A stretch of DNA of 64,000 bases. It comes from Mucilaginibacter rubeus (GTDB taxonomy: Bacteria; Bacteroidota; Bacteroidia; Sphingobacteriales; Sphingobacteriaceae). Shown piece after piece: positions 43,682 through 52,914 of the stretch. Position numbers and translations under genes: made by a program. The stretch covers positions 372,001-436,000 of the forward strand of contig NZ_BMKD01000004.1 of NCBI RefSeq assembly GCF_014643835.1. The letters run 5' to 3'. The notes beneath the pieces were generated by a model. It had not been told where the DNA came from, made no database searches, and saw only the letters and a list, made by a program, of their open reading frames with translations. Numbering within the stretch: the first letter of the stretch is position 1; the number at the start of each line of letters is the position of its first letter.

Positions 43682-44476
43682 TTATGAAACCATCCACTCA
43701 CCAGCATACTCAATAAACGCTTTATTTACAAAAGGAAAAACTGTAACGTTTGGAATATGGTTAACTTCCAGCAGGTACCTTTCGCCGTTTTTACCAATAA
43801 TGTAATCAACGCCCACGGTTTGGAGATTAAAGTGTTTGGCTATAGCCGTGCTATCAAGCAATAGTTCCTGATCTATCTCCATTTCCCATGAACCTTCGTT
43901 ATGGATTGATTTTAGCCAGGTGTCGCCTGTAAGCCTGATCTGCCAGTTTTTATCACCCACTATCATGATGCGTACAGCTTCGCCATCAATAAATTCTTCA
44001 ATAACGGATGTTTCTGTACTTGTCCAGTCGCCGTTAAATTTATTTTTATCTTCACCACAATGCCATATGCCCCATTTGGCAACAACTTCTGTTTCTGAAT
44101 TGTATTCCTGCTCGCCGATAACCATTCCGCGTTTGATGCCCGAAAATTTCGATACCGACAAGGCCCTTACCAAGCCGGGGATGCGTTGGCGCAGATCCAT
44201 CATGCCAAGCGCATTAGGCAGACATGGCCCGTTCCACATGGCCAATAGCGTAATGAAATCGAGATCATCCTTGTAAATACCATGAAATATCACTTTGTTA
44301 ACGAGCAAATACTTTCCTGGTATAGATGAACTTTCAACATATAGCTGCCCCTCAATAAGTTTCACCTGGGGTACCAGGTCATAATGCACCATCAGGTAGT
44401 TAAAATTTAAACTTTGTTTAAGTGCATTTACTTCGGCTTCTTCCAGGCCAATTACCAGGATGCGTATCTTGTCCAT
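43682..44476 (-). CDS. ATP-grasp (RimK-like) protein
   Basis: A 264-residue cytosolic protein. The last third has the ATP-grasp features SVIEEFIDGEAVRIMIVGDK, LQTVGVDYIIGKNG and ERYLLEVNHIPNVTVFP, where Asp, Glu and Asn hold Mg-ATP as in RimK/glutathione-synthetase-like ligases. The N-terminal half is not recognised. The substrate pair joined is unknown. Some members make peptide natural products, but no precursor peptide is seen here. Confidence 0.8.
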   Translation of the reverse strand: MDKIRILVIGLEEAEVNALKQSLNFNYLMVHYDLVPQVKLIEGQLYVESSSIPGKYLLVNKVIFHGIYKDDLDFITLLAMWNGPCLPNALGMMDLRQRIPGLVRALSVSKFSGIKRGMVIGEQEYNSETEVVAKWGIWHCGEDKNKFNGDWTSTETSVIEEFIDGEAVRIMIVGDKNWQIRLTGDTWLKSIHNEGSWEMEIDQELLLDSTAIAKHFNLQTVGVDYIIGKNGERYLLEVNHIPNVTVFPFVNKAFIEYAGEWMVS

Positions 44477-44568
44477 AGCATTACTTTTGTTTATTGAATA
44501 TTTACTGATCGGCCATCATTCTGGCAGAGTCAATTACGGCTATATAAAACCAATCGTTTCACCCCACC

Positions 44569-45843
44569 CTAATTAAAGGTGACCTTGCTTATTTTGTGTA
44601 CCCCGGAGTTCACTATATAAAGATTTCCGGTAGAATCAAAGGCAAGCCCCAAAGGACGATTGGTAGTGGCTGTTCCAAGAGCGCCGTTAACAATGCCATT
44701 TGTTGTGTTACCAGAAATAAGGGTTATCACCTGGCCTAATTTATTGAGCATCCTTATCCTGTAGAGATGGTTTTCAAAATCAGCATCGCTAAAAAATATA
44801 TTACCTTCTGCGTCTGATACCAATGATTGAGGACCGAATATTTGTGCATTTGTTCCCTCGCCATCGGTAAGGCCAAATGCTCCATTACCTATAACAGTAC
44901 TAACTTCGCCCTCGGGAGTAATTTTACGAATTCGGAAATGATCGGCATCAACTATATAAACATTACCTGTTGGATCGGCAGTTCCTCTGGTCATAACACC
45001 AAACCTCGCAGCACTTCCTTTCCCGTCAACATATCCCTGCTCTCCGGTTTTACCACCTGCAATAATTGTAGCAACTCCTGCGGGAGTGACCTTAAACACA
45101 CAACCGCCACTGCTTAGATAATACAAATTCCCTGCCGCATTAATAGGTAAATCAATTGACTGAGAACCTAATTTTGCAACGGCTCCAGCACCATCTGCTA
45201 ATCCGGTACTGGTAGCACTACCAGCTAAAACAGATACATTTTTTCCGGGCGATACTTTCAATATCGTGCCTGCAACTGGTATGTATAAATTGCCCTGTTC
45301 GTCGGCAGCGAAACCCGTGAAATTACTCACAGAAGTATTAGTGTAATATACCTCTTGCGCATCCGGTTTTATTTCATACACATTAGTACCGTCGGCACCA
45401 AACATACGTCCTGTGCCATCAAACTTAATTTGATCAATATTTATAGCTCCAAGAGATGTAAAATCAGTCATTGCTCCTGTTGTAACGGTAAAACCTGTAG
45501 CCGACGCCGCCTTTTTTCCGTTACTAAGTAATTCTATTTTACCGGTGGCTGCCGTTGCGGGTACCGTTGCCACAATTTGAGTTGCTGTTACCGAATTAAT
45601 TTTGGCAGTAACACCGTTAAACGTAACCGTGTTGTTAGCTATAGTAGTGTTAAAGTTTGTTCCTGTTATAGTTACCACGGTATTGGGTAAGCCCTTGGCA
45701 GGAGCAAATGCTGTTATGGTAACCGGCAATTCGGGATTAATGGGTGGCTTGGGTTGCGATTTTGAACAGGAGATGAGCAAAATTGAAAAAGCGGATATAA
45801 CAACGAGGTTTGAAATTGCCTTTACAGGATAAAAATTGCGCAT
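44569..45843 (-). CDS. Lipoprotein with IPT/TIG domain and NHL repeats
   Basis: A 424-residue exported protein. The lipobox is LLISCSKSQ (Cys near residue 26). Residues about 38-118 are an IPT/TIG immunoglobulin-like domain (ITAFAPAKGLPNTVVTITGT). The rest holds NHL-type beta-propeller repeats: GRMFGADGTNVYEI, GNLYIPVAGTIL, TGNVYIVDADHFRIRKITPE, EGNIFFSDADFENHLYRIR and TGNLYIVNSGVHKISKV. Probably a surface binding protein; no enzyme motif. Confidence 0.9.
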   Translation of the reverse strand: MRNFYPVKAISNLVVISAFSILLISCSKSQPKPPINPELPVTITAFAPAKGLPNTVVTITGTNFNTTIANNTVTFNGVTAKINSVTATQIVATVPATAATGKIELLSNGKKAASATGFTVTTGAMTDFTSLGAINIDQIKFDGTGRMFGADGTNVYEIKPDAQEVYYTNTSVSNFTGFAADEQGNLYIPVAGTILKVSPGKNVSVLAGSATSTGLADGAGAVAKLGSQSIDLPINAAGNLYYLSSGGCVFKVTPAGVATIIAGGKTGEQGYVDGKGSAARFGVMTRGTADPTGNVYIVDADHFRIRKITPEGEVSTVIGNGAFGLTDGEGTNAQIFGPQSLVSDAEGNIFFSDADFENHLYRIRMLNKLGQVITLISGNTTNGIVNGALGTATTNRPLGLAFDSTGNLYIVNSGVHKISKVTFN

Positions 45844-46151
45844 ATATAGTTTAGATTGGTTTAGGAAACAAATGTAGCTATTTATCGCCGGAAATAAGGA
45901 CAGTCAGATAAGTGTCGCGCATAATTGAAATTATTAAGACTGACACCATCCTGTCAGTGTTCCACTTTAAAAGCACCAACCAGTAACGCGTTGATTATCA
46001 AAACACATCACTGGTTGAAGTTTAGCGATAGTACAAATCGTCCTAAAATAAGTTAAGCCTTCAACTTAACCGGCGTTGTTGATCTATGTATACGACAACA
46101 TTGTGAGTACCAATAACTGATCCCGATGGGAGAAGCTACATTAGTTTATTA
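45844..46151. other. Divergent intergenic region with small hairpins
   Basis: No gene. ACTGACA/TGTCAGT (45939-45958), CAACCAGT/ACTGGTTG (45977-46017) and GTTAAG/CTTAAC near 46052 are short inverted repeats. The function of each is unknown. Confidence 0.45.
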
Positions 46152-46159
46152 TATATTTG
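46152..46159 (+). promoter_or_regulatory. Candidate -7 box of the 46176 gene
   Basis: TATATTTG fits TAnnTTTG, 16 nt before the ATG. No TTTG at -33. Confidence 0.4.
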
Positions 46160-46175
46160 AGAAACAAATAACCTT

Positions 46176-46733
46176 ATGACAATAAAGTTAGGCGACTTCT
46201 TCCCTAAGAAATCAGTAGATGAGCCTGCATTGGAACTTGACGACCCAAGATGGTCAACCTTAGAAGGCGGTTACAGAGGAACATTATATGATGCTTCAAT
46301 AGCCTTGAAGAAACTTGAACTTGCAGACAATAAACAAACTGTTAACCAAATCTATCAAGAACTATGGAACGAGCTACACCATCAGGGAGACGTTGGTTTA
46401 GCCTCATATTATTCAGTTCCTCATTTAGTTCGAATATCATTACAAAAACAGATTGTGGATTATAATATCCTTGGCCTTGTTTCCGTCATTGAAATACAAA
46501 GGCACAAGGACAATCCACTTTTACCTACTAAATTAAAGCCAAATTATAAGAAAGCTATTGAAGATTTGGCAGAGCTTGCAAAACTTGCTATGAGCCAATA
46601 TTGGGATTTAGATTTAGCAACAACAGCATTAACAGCAATTGCGTTAGCTAAAGGGCAAGTAAAATTAGCAAATGCTATTCTGAACATGGATAGTGAAGAT
46701 ACTATAGCTGAGTTCCTTGAATCCTATAGTTAG
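46176..46733 (+). CDS. Hypothetical protein, immunity-like
   Basis: A 185-residue soluble, probably all-helical protein. Notable stretches: DDPRWSTLEGGYRGTLYDAS, ELWNELHHQGDVGLASYYSV and PHLVRISLQ. The 'GDVG-ASY-VPHLV' pattern is recalled from uncharacterised proteins, some found beside polymorphic toxins as candidate immunity proteins. That link is from memory and unproven, and no toxin gene is visible here. It is more AT-rich than its neighbours, which hints at transfer. It precedes the 46761 gene by 27 bp on the same strand. Confidence 0.6.
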   Translation: MTIKLGDFFPKKSVDEPALELDDPRWSTLEGGYRGTLYDASIALKKLELADNKQTVNQIYQELWNELHHQGDVGLASYYSVPHLVRISLQKQIVDYNILGLVSVIEIQRHKDNPLLPTKLKPNYKKAIEDLAELAKLAMSQYWDLDLATTALTAIALAKGQVKLANAILNMDSEDTIAEFLESYS

Positions 46734-46760
46734 CCATTTGCTGATATATTCCCTGATACA

Positions 46761-47171
46761 ATGAAGAAAAAACTTTGTGGCTTAGAATTTAATATAGAGA
46801 ATATAGAGCAGATCATTAACATGGGCGGCCCATGGATTTGCTCTATATACCTCGAAAACCATTTAATTTCAGACCATTGTGTTATCGACAATATTTTAGA
46901 ACATCCTTCCTTTGAAAGAGTTTATTTCGTTAAATATCACCGTACCTCAAAATGGAAAACAGATAACTTCTTTACTTTGAATTACTTTTCGGTTAATGAT
47001 AATAAGATCTATCAATCAAAACGAAGATTTGAAATGCTCTATCTTAAAAAAATTTTGAATCAGGAAAGCATCGAGATATTCTATGCATTTCATGACAAAA
47101 ACCAAGATAGAAGAGATGTTTTCGCAGTCTCTGAACAACAATTTGATATAATATCAGAATATTTGAAATGA
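46761..47171 (+). CDS. Hypothetical protein, no family recognised
   Basis: A 136-residue protein with no signal peptide. The N-terminal MKKKLCGLEFNIENIEQIIN leads into alternating strands (WICSIYLENHLISDH, RVYFVKYHRTSKWKTDNFFT, IYQSKRRFEMLYLKKI). It is rich in Phe, Tyr and Lys, AT-rich in base content and lacks known motifs. It is probably co-transcribed with the 46176 gene; the pair may be a small accessory cassette such as immunity genes (inference). Confidence 0.55.
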   Translation: MKKKLCGLEFNIENIEQIINMGGPWICSIYLENHLISDHCVIDNILEHPSFERVYFVKYHRTSKWKTDNFFTLNYFSVNDNKIYQSKRRFEMLYLKKILNQESIEIFYAFHDKNQDRRDVFAVSEQQFDIISEYLK

Positions 47172-47205
47172 CCTTAGCTTTTCTGAAAGCTTACAACCAA
47201 TGTCA

Positions 47206-47391
47206 GTGTTCAATTTTTCAAAAACAGGGTGTTCAACATTTTACGAGCCAAAATTACAACTAACTGACTATCAACACCAACCTGTTCAAAACAGCGAATA
47301 GATGATTTTACAGAATTTATAAACAACTGATTATCAACAACAATCAGATTACAAAAAACAACAAGTGTTCACACCTTAAAAAATTGAACAC
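47206..47391. repeat. 13-bp arms of a long-range inverted repeat
   Basis: GTGTTCAATTTTT (47206-47218) and AAAAATTGAACAC (47379-47391) are exact complements 160 bp apart. The 160-bp core is AT-rich with repeated AACAACTGATTATC/ACTGACTATCAAC words. It lies directly downstream of the 46176-46761 pair. Confidence 0.55.
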
Positions 47392-47396
47392 CTGCC

Positions 47397-47425
47397 AATC
47401 AATCCCTAATCTCTAATCACTAATA
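47397..47425. repeat. Half-element of CTAATCTCTAAT-type words
   Basis: AATCCCTAATCTCTAATCAC followed by TAATACC, before the 47431 gene's stop. Same word family as 21699-21735. Confidence 0.5.
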
Positions 47426-47430
47426 CCAAA

Positions 47431-48690
47431 CTACTCCATCATCAACCTGCGGATCAGCTCCGCACTTTGCGCTTTGCCCTCTTCAAGCCGGTGGCTAAAG
47501 AATGCCTGCGTATCGTTAAAGTGTTTCTTATATCCCTCCATATCCCCATATCCAATAATAGCCGACCATTCCCTCACCGCCGAGTGAAACTCCAGGTCAT
47601 CGCCGCGGATGGTTTTATCGTACAGGGCTGTTTCCAGTGATTCTTCCAGCAGCTCTTCGTTCTTAAACAGGTATTCGGCAATACCCAAGCGCAGACGGAA
47701 GGGCGGGGTTTGGCAAATGAGGTTATCATAGGGATTAACGCCGAGGTGGTACCAGGCATCAACCATGCTCAGGATACTGAGGTGCGAGTTTGGCTTTTGA
47801 TGATCGGCATGCTGTGACAGCGAGAACTCCTTCATCACCGTATCATTGAGCATAATAGGCTTGCGGCTTTCGTGAAAAACAAAGTCACGCGCGCGGTAAA
47901 GGCGCTGCTTAAACGCATCGGCTTCTTCCTTGATCATCAGCTTAAACAACTCCGACTCCGATTCGGCATAGCGCTTCACCTGCTGGCGGGCATACGGGTT
48001 GAGGATAGCAAGCCCGGCATAAACGTGGGCCTTATAGCTGAAGATGCGGAGGGTGGTCAGGATCTTCACATTATCTATCCCCCCAATATATGAAGCGTTT
48101 TCCCAGGGGAAAAACCCGGCCGATTTCCAGGCTGTGCCCATGCTCTCAAAACCAACGTGGGTAACGGCCTGGGTATCGGCTACGATGCGGTCGTGCTCGT
48201 GGTAGTCGGCAATTTCAACTATATTGCTGCCAATGGCCGTAAACAGGTCGTACATGCGCTGGTAGGCATCGGGCGTTGAGCGGTGCGGGATCAGGATGAG
48301 GGTTTGCCCGGCGGGTTCAAACCCCGGGCCGTGCATGCCATGAAAAGTAACTATCTGGGCATCGGCAGGCAGGTGCTTTTCAAAGGTGGCAATCTCCGGG
48401 GACTTAACCGAAGTTTGCCCGGCCACTATAGCGCCGTACTTGGTTGAAGGGCCATACTCGGCAACCACACGCTCCATGCTATCGGCCTCAACCGAATAGA
48501 TGATCAGGTCGTTGATGCGGGCAACGTCGCTGCCGTGATCCATAACGGTGATGCCGTGGGGCTTAAGCTCTTCTTCAAGCTTTTCACGGTTGGCAGGCAG
48601 GTCGCAGCCCGAAACGGTGTAACCGGCCTTTGCGAAAGCCTTTGCGTACAGGCGGCCCATGTCGCCTAACCCAATAATACCTATATTCAT
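47431..48690 (-). CDS. Prephenate dehydrogenase-like protein (TyrA family)
   Basis: A 419-residue NAD(P)-dependent oxidoreductase. MNIGIIGLGDMGRLYAKAF is the Rossmann dinucleotide motif. SVKSPEIATFEKHLP, VTFHGMHGPGF and ADTQAVTHVGFESMG fit the catalytic region of prephenate dehydrogenases. The long helical C-terminal half is as in the fungal TYR1-type enzymes rather than the short bacterial TyrA. It would convert prephenate to 4-hydroxyphenylpyruvate in tyrosine synthesis. No other aromatic-pathway gene lies nearby, so a different substrate is possible. Confidence 0.82.
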   Translation of the reverse strand: MNIGIIGLGDMGRLYAKAFAKAGYTVSGCDLPANREKLEEELKPHGITVMDHGSDVARINDLIIYSVEADSMERVVAEYGPSTKYGAIVAGQTSVKSPEIATFEKHLPADAQIVTFHGMHGPGFEPAGQTLILIPHRSTPDAYQRMYDLFTAIGSNIVEIADYHEHDRIVADTQAVTHVGFESMGTAWKSAGFFPWENASYIGGIDNVKILTTLRIFSYKAHVYAGLAILNPYARQQVKRYAESESELFKLMIKEEADAFKQRLYRARDFVFHESRKPIMLNDTVMKEFSLSQHADHQKPNSHLSILSMVDAWYHLGVNPYDNLICQTPPFRLRLGIAEYLFKNEELLEESLETALYDKTIRGDDLEFHSAVREWSAIIGYGDMEGYKKHFNDTQAFFSHRLEEGKAQSAELIRRLMME

Positions 48691-48820
48691 GCCGCTAATA
48701 TAACTATGAGTAGGTTAATTACGTACGAAAGCTTATTTTAGCCTCAAAAACGCAGGGTGTATATAATAAAAACCGTAAACATCCTGTTTTGTTAATAGCA
48801 TATACCTAATTTTACATTTG

Positions 48821-49567
48821 ATGAACAAGCATTTACTACTTACGATAACGGTTTTAATAGCGATGATAACGGGCAGTGTTGCGGCAACTTTTGCACAGGA
48901 CAGCACCAGGAAGAAAACCGCTGCCTTAAAGCCTAATGCTATTCCGCCCATTGTAAGATCGAGCCCGGCAGCGCTTAAAAATCCGGCTGTAACATCGCAA
49001 CAACCTACTAAATCTGCTTATACCCTGCCCAAAATCAGTGCTGCTGCCGATTCGGCCCTGCAAAAAGATAAAAGCCTTAATGGCCAGTACAAATACCTGC
49101 TCAGCAAACTATACCACTATCAGCAGCCGCTGGTTGCCGCCCTGTGGAAAAACATGAAGGATACCCTGAACACCGAGCGCCGCCAGCTTAAAGAGGCCCG
49201 GGCCAAACTTGCCGAACAGGGTAAAAATGTTGAAAGCCTTAAATCTGACGCAAGCAATAAGGAACAAGCCCTCAACGAATCAAACGCCAAACGCGATGAG
49301 ATAAGCCTATTAGGCATTCCGTTTACCAAAGCAACATACAACCTGGTAATGTGGGGACTGGTTATTGTATTTGGGGTAGTTGCCGTTATCGTGATAGCCC
49401 GCTCGGGTGCACACAGCCGCGAAGCTAAATACCGCATCAAGCTTTACGAAGAGCTTGACGAAGAATACAAAGCCTATAAAGCTAAAGCCAACGAAAAAGA
49501 AAAGAAGCTTGCCCGCGAACTTCAAACCGAACGCAATAAGCTTGATGAGCTGTTAGGCAGAGGATAA
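48821..49567 (+). CDS. Membrane-anchored coiled-coil protein
   Basis: A 248-residue protein. It has an N-terminal signal or anchor (HLLLTITVLIAMITGSVAAT), a Pro/Ala-rich linker and a helix-rich region (TERRQLKEARAKLAEQGKNV). One strong transmembrane segment follows (LVMWGLVIVFGVVAVIVIAR) and a charged C-terminal coiled coil (YDELDEEYKAYKAKANEKEK-like heptads). Such two-sided proteins often act as scaffolds. The start at 48821 (ATG) is preferred over the TTG at 48818. Family unknown. Confidence 0.7.
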   Translation: MNKHLLLTITVLIAMITGSVAATFAQDSTRKKTAALKPNAIPPIVRSSPAALKNPAVTSQQPTKSAYTLPKISAAADSALQKDKSLNGQYKYLLSKLYHYQQPLVAALWKNMKDTLNTERRQLKEARAKLAEQGKNVESLKSDASNKEQALNESNAKRDEISLLGIPFTKATYNLVMWGLVIVFGVVAVIVIARSGAHSREAKYRIKLYEELDEEYKAYKAKANEKEKKLARELQTERNKLDELLGRG

Positions 49568-49706
49568 TTTTTTTGATTTCAGAATTACACATACTTCATG
49601 TCATTGCGAAGCGTGGCAATCGCATACGCCTTGCTGCGAGATTGCCGCGTCGCGCCATACACACAGGCAGCCCCGCTCCTCGCAATGACATAATTTTATA
49701 AACATC

Positions 49707-50330
49707 ATGCCCAATACCAACCTGCTTTCTCTCATAACTCAATTACGTTCCGTTGCCGATACAGGTCTGCTATACGCCAAAAACGAATACGATATTGAAC
49801 GTTACCAGGAACTGCAACACCTGAGCACTAAAATGTTTGATGAGGTAAGCGGCTATGGTGCAGAGACCATCAATATGCTATTTCCCCAGGCAACGGATTA
49901 CCCTACTGCCAAAGTTGACTTGCGTGGCATCCTGCTTTCGCCGGATAATAAGATCCTGCTGGCTAAAGAGAGCGGGGATGGAAAATGGTCGTTACCCGGT
50001 GGATGGGGCGATATAGGCTATACACCTAAGGAAACCATAGTAAAAGAGTTTTGGGAGGAAACCGGTTTCCAGGTTACCGCCGACAGGCTGCTGGCCGTAT
50101 TTGATAAAAAAATGCACCCGCACCCGCCACAGCCTTTTTATGTGTATAAAATGGTTTTCTACTGTAAAGCCATAACCACAGAAATTAATAAAGGCTTTGA
50201 TGTGCTGGATGTTCAGTATTTTGACATCAACAATCTGCCCCCACTATCGGAAGACCGGATCCTGAAAAGCCAAATCGAACTGCTCTATCAAAAGATCATT
50301 ACTAACGATATCAGCGTTTGGGCAGATTGA
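49707..50330 (+). CDS. Nudix hydrolase (YjhB-like)
   Basis: A 207-residue protein. An N-terminal helical region (LLSLITQLRSVADTGLLYAK) precedes the Nudix fold. The Nudix box is GGWGDIGYTPKETIVKEFWE followed by ETGF: the Glu-Glu of REUXEE are present, but the Arg is Lys and the first Glu is Tyr, a variation usual for this subgroup. It would hydrolyse a nucleoside diphosphate derivative such as an ADP-sugar (substrate uncertain) with Mg or Mn. Confidence 0.88.
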   Translation: MPNTNLLSLITQLRSVADTGLLYAKNEYDIERYQELQHLSTKMFDEVSGYGAETINMLFPQATDYPTAKVDLRGILLSPDNKILLAKESGDGKWSLPGGWGDIGYTPKETIVKEFWEETGFQVTADRLLAVFDKKMHPHPPQPFYVYKMVFYCKAITTEINKGFDVLDVQYFDINNLPPLSEDRILKSQIELLYQKIITNDISVWAD

Positions 50331-50399
50331 TTAATGCTAACTGCGCCAACTCATATCTAACCCAAACTGCTACTGCAACTGTCGCTGCTACTAAAAAAA

Positions 50400-51083
50400 C
50401 TACTCTTTCAAATCAGGCAGCGTACGTTTATCAGCCGGTAGTGCCAGATACTTCTTGTACGAATCATTGATATAAACCGCCAGCGACGGACCACTGTTAC
50501 TTTTGATGAACGCGTATGACGGCCTGTAAAGCGTCATGAAATTTTCAAGCTCCCGGCCACGCAACGGAATAATGCTTTGCACGTAGTTCATGGTAAACAC
50601 TTCGTCTACATGGCGCTCTTCTTCTTCGTGCTTAAAATATTTTTTTAAACGACGGGCGTCTTTTGCTTCCTTGCTAAACCATGAGGTTGGGGACAGGGGA
50701 TAAATTTTACTCCGGGTGTATACCTCGGGATATTCTTTATGAGCATCAAAAGTTTCGCGTTTGGCGTTGATGTTAACCTGCTTTAAAGCTATGGTTTGAG
50801 CAACCAATTCTATTTTTTTGTTGGTAAAATCGGTAACATATAAGGTATCCGATACATAACCCGGAGAACTGAAAATAAGCGTATGCCCTGTTTCGGTACG
50901 GATACTGAAATTACCTTTGCTGTCGGTAATGGTCATCTGCCGGTTTTGGTTATCGCGCACAAAAACATCCCCCATTTTATTGTTTTTACCAAACTCAAAA
51001 ACAGTGCCTTTTACAACGGTTTGGGCATTTACGGTGCAGGCTAAAAACAGTAATGCGAATAATACAAGGTATCGGTATTTCAT
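50400..51083 (-). CDS. Secreted carboxypeptidase-regulatory-like domain protein
   Basis: A 227-residue protein with signal peptide YRYLVLFALLFLACTVNAQ. Residues about 20-95 form the CarboxypepD_reg-like beta sandwich: VVKGTVFEFGKNNKMGDVFV, then TITDSKGNFSIRTETGHTLI and YVSDTLYVTD. In Bacteroidota this domain also starts SusC-like transporters, but no TonB barrel follows here. The remainder (SWFSKEAKDARRLKKYFKHE) is helical. Function unknown, likely envelope. Confidence 0.8.
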   Translation of the reverse strand: MKYRYLVLFALLFLACTVNAQTVVKGTVFEFGKNNKMGDVFVRDNQNRQMTITDSKGNFSIRTETGHTLIFSSPGYVSDTLYVTDFTNKKIELVAQTIALKQVNINAKRETFDAHKEYPEVYTRSKIYPLSPTSWFSKEAKDARRLKKYFKHEEEERHVDEVFTMNYVQSIIPLRGRELENFMTLYRPSYAFIKSNSGPSLAVYINDSYKKYLALPADKRTLPDLKE

Positions 51084-51205
51084 AGTAGATTATTTGTGCT
51101 GTAAATTAAACTTATTTTTTGTACCAAAGGTTTTCAATTTAACACTTTTTAACCCCACCCTTGTCTTAAATGACAAAACCCTGAACCAGCATTACCATAT
51201 GGTGC

Positions 51206-51236
51206 AAAAAAAACGCTCCATCAAATTGATGGAGCG
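51206..51236 (-). terminator. Terminator of the LiaF/PspC operon
   Basis: CGCTCCATCA and TGATGGAGCG (10-bp arms, 3-nt loop) followed on the minus strand by eight T. Past the 51294 gene's stop by about 60 bp. Confidence 0.92.
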
Positions 51237-51293
51237 GATGGCAAGTCATTATTGTTGTATTATGTCCCGGTATCGTTTTACTCAGGATTTAGG

Positions 51294-52277
51294 TTAATAT
51301 CGGTTAACTTTAAAATCAGAGATCCCACCACTCATATGGATCAGGATCCTGTTTTTTGCGGCATCAAAGCCATCGGTTTCGTAGTCGTTATCACTCTTTT
51401 TACTAAAGCCCTCAAACTCATTTGATGAGAGGCCGGTATTGGAGGTGATACGGCATGCAGCGCCCTTTGGTACCCTTATAGTAACCTCCGACGCGCCGGT
51501 TGAAACCTCTATATTAGTATTGGCAAGAGGGGCTCCAAGCTTAACATCAAACGAGGCTGCACCGCCCTTTAAAGATAAGCTTTTTATTTTAAATTTTGAA
51601 AGATCAAAATTTAAATCTGTTGCACCTGTAGTTACGTCAATATCCCAAACCGGATTGGTGTTTAATTTGATGTCGGCCTTATTGTTTTTGCGGTCGTCGG
51701 AGTCAAAATGAAAACCTTTATTATTTTTCAAATTAAGGTTAAGCACATATACCGAATCATCCTTACTATGGTTAAAGGTATACTTACCGTAAAGTTCCTG
51801 CGTTTGGGCATTGAACAAATCGGCAGTGCTGTCGCTTAAATTATATATGGTACCGCCGCCGCTGATGTTAAGGCGGGCATGTTTAATATCCGCAGTATAC
51901 TCCTGTTTAAAAGTTTTATCGCCGCCTATTTTAACCACGCCCTGATCGGTGTTGGTAGTATCGGTGTCGTCGTCATCGTCATTGTTATAATCATCGCTGT
52001 GGAAGGTCCATGCATTTGGCCAAAAATGGTAGCGTTTGCCAAAGTTGCCAAATACCAGCAATGCAAAGCAGCCTACTACAACCGCCAGCTTGAGAATAGT
52101 AGCCAATGGCGACCGGTTGCCTGCAAATACCAGGCTGATACCCCCCATTATTAAAAATATAGGCCATAGATACAGGAGGTTCATCCAGTCGAAATTTATT
52201 ACGTGGAAGTTATCCAGCAGGAATACCACTCCCAACAATACCAGGATCGCGCCCGGAACAAGTTTATCGCTTCTCAT
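51294..52277 (-). CDS. LiaF-like transmembrane protein
   Basis: A 327-residue protein. The N-terminal half has about three hydrophobic helices (LVPGAILVLLGVVFLLDNFH, LLYLWPIFLIMGGISLVFAG and AVVVGCFALLVFGNFG). The C-terminal half is a beta-solenoid-like 'toast-rack' domain (VTTGATDLNFDLSKFKIKSL, VSTGASEVTIRVPKGAACRI), as in LiaF/VraT and related envelope-stress proteins. The acidic DDYNNDDDDDTDTTNTD linker is notable. It follows the PspC gene by 4 bp, so the two act together. Confidence 0.88.
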   Translation of the reverse strand: MRSDKLVPGAILVLLGVVFLLDNFHVINFDWMNLLYLWPIFLIMGGISLVFAGNRSPLATILKLAVVVGCFALLVFGNFGKRYHFWPNAWTFHSDDYNNDDDDDTDTTNTDQGVVKIGGDKTFKQEYTADIKHARLNISGGGTIYNLSDSTADLFNAQTQELYGKYTFNHSKDDSVYVLNLNLKNNKGFHFDSDDRKNNKADIKLNTNPVWDIDVTTGATDLNFDLSKFKIKSLSLKGGAASFDVKLGAPLANTNIEVSTGASEVTIRVPKGAACRITSNTGLSSNEFEGFSKKSDNDYETDGFDAAKNRILIHMSGGISDFKVNRY

Positions 52278-52281
52278 AATA

Positions 52282-52881
52282 TTATATAGTTGGAGGTGTA
52301 TCTTTTGTTTCAGTTTCTTCTTTTGCAGGTTCGGCTTCCGGAGCGTCTGTTACCTCGTTAGCATGCCAGTTTTGTTTTTCCCATGGCTGTTTTTTTACTC
52401 CTGAAATTATCAGGGCAATACCGGCGCCTACCAGCATTACGGGCCAAAGGCTTTCAAAATCCCAGTCGGGCATCAGGTCAAGCTCGTTAAGCAGAAATAT
52501 CGACCCCAAAAAGATCATCGCCACGCCAAATATTAACCCAACTGTTGAAGCCTGCTTTTTAGGAGGATTTACAAATGGCGGAGGATTAAAAGGCCGGCCG
52601 GCAAATTTCGGGTCGTAAAATGGTCCTGATTGTGGAGCACCTGTAAACGGGTTATCCTGCGGAGGTACCCTGTAATCAACGCCGGGGGTAAAGTCAAAGC
52701 CTTTCTTGGGCAATACTATCCATAGTACTATATATATAGGTAAGCTAAAGCCTTTTAAAATAAGGGTTACCAAAAATATCGCCCTGATAACTGCCACGTC
52801 CGTGCCAAAGTGCTCGGCAAGGCCCGCGCAAACACCGCCTATTACCTTTCGGTGTTCATCGCGATGAAGTTTCTTTTCCAT
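52282..52881 (-). CDS. PspC-domain protein
   Basis: A 199-residue membrane protein. The PspC domain is HRDEHRKVIGGVCAGLAEHF followed by VAVIRAIFLVTLIL and IVLWIVLPKKGF. After a proline/Phe-rich linker come two more hydrophobic helices (VGLIFGVAMIFLGSIFLLN and LWPVMLVGAGIALIIS). PspC proteins take part in phage-shock and envelope-stress response. It is the first gene of a two-gene unit with the LiaF-like protein. Confidence 0.92.
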   Translation of the reverse strand: MEKKLHRDEHRKVIGGVCAGLAEHFGTDVAVIRAIFLVTLILKGFSLPIYIVLWIVLPKKGFDFTPGVDYRVPPQDNPFTGAPQSGPFYDPKFAGRPFNPPPFVNPPKKQASTVGLIFGVAMIFLGSIFLLNELDLMPDWDFESLWPVMLVGAGIALIISGVKKQPWEKQNWHANEVTDAPEAEPAKEETETKDTPPTI

Positions 52882-52914
52882 AATTTATGTTCGTTTATGT
52901 TTTAAGTTGATTTA

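Noticed and set aside
47300-47345. DnaA boxes (TTATCAACA) suggesting an origin
   Set aside because: Matches differ from TTATCCACA, are few and lie in generally AT-rich repeat DNA; no dnaA or dnaN nearby.
48787-48820. TTTG/TACATTTG promoter of the 48821 gene
   Set aside because: Spacing is 21 and the -7 box touches the ATG, so transcription would start inside the gene.
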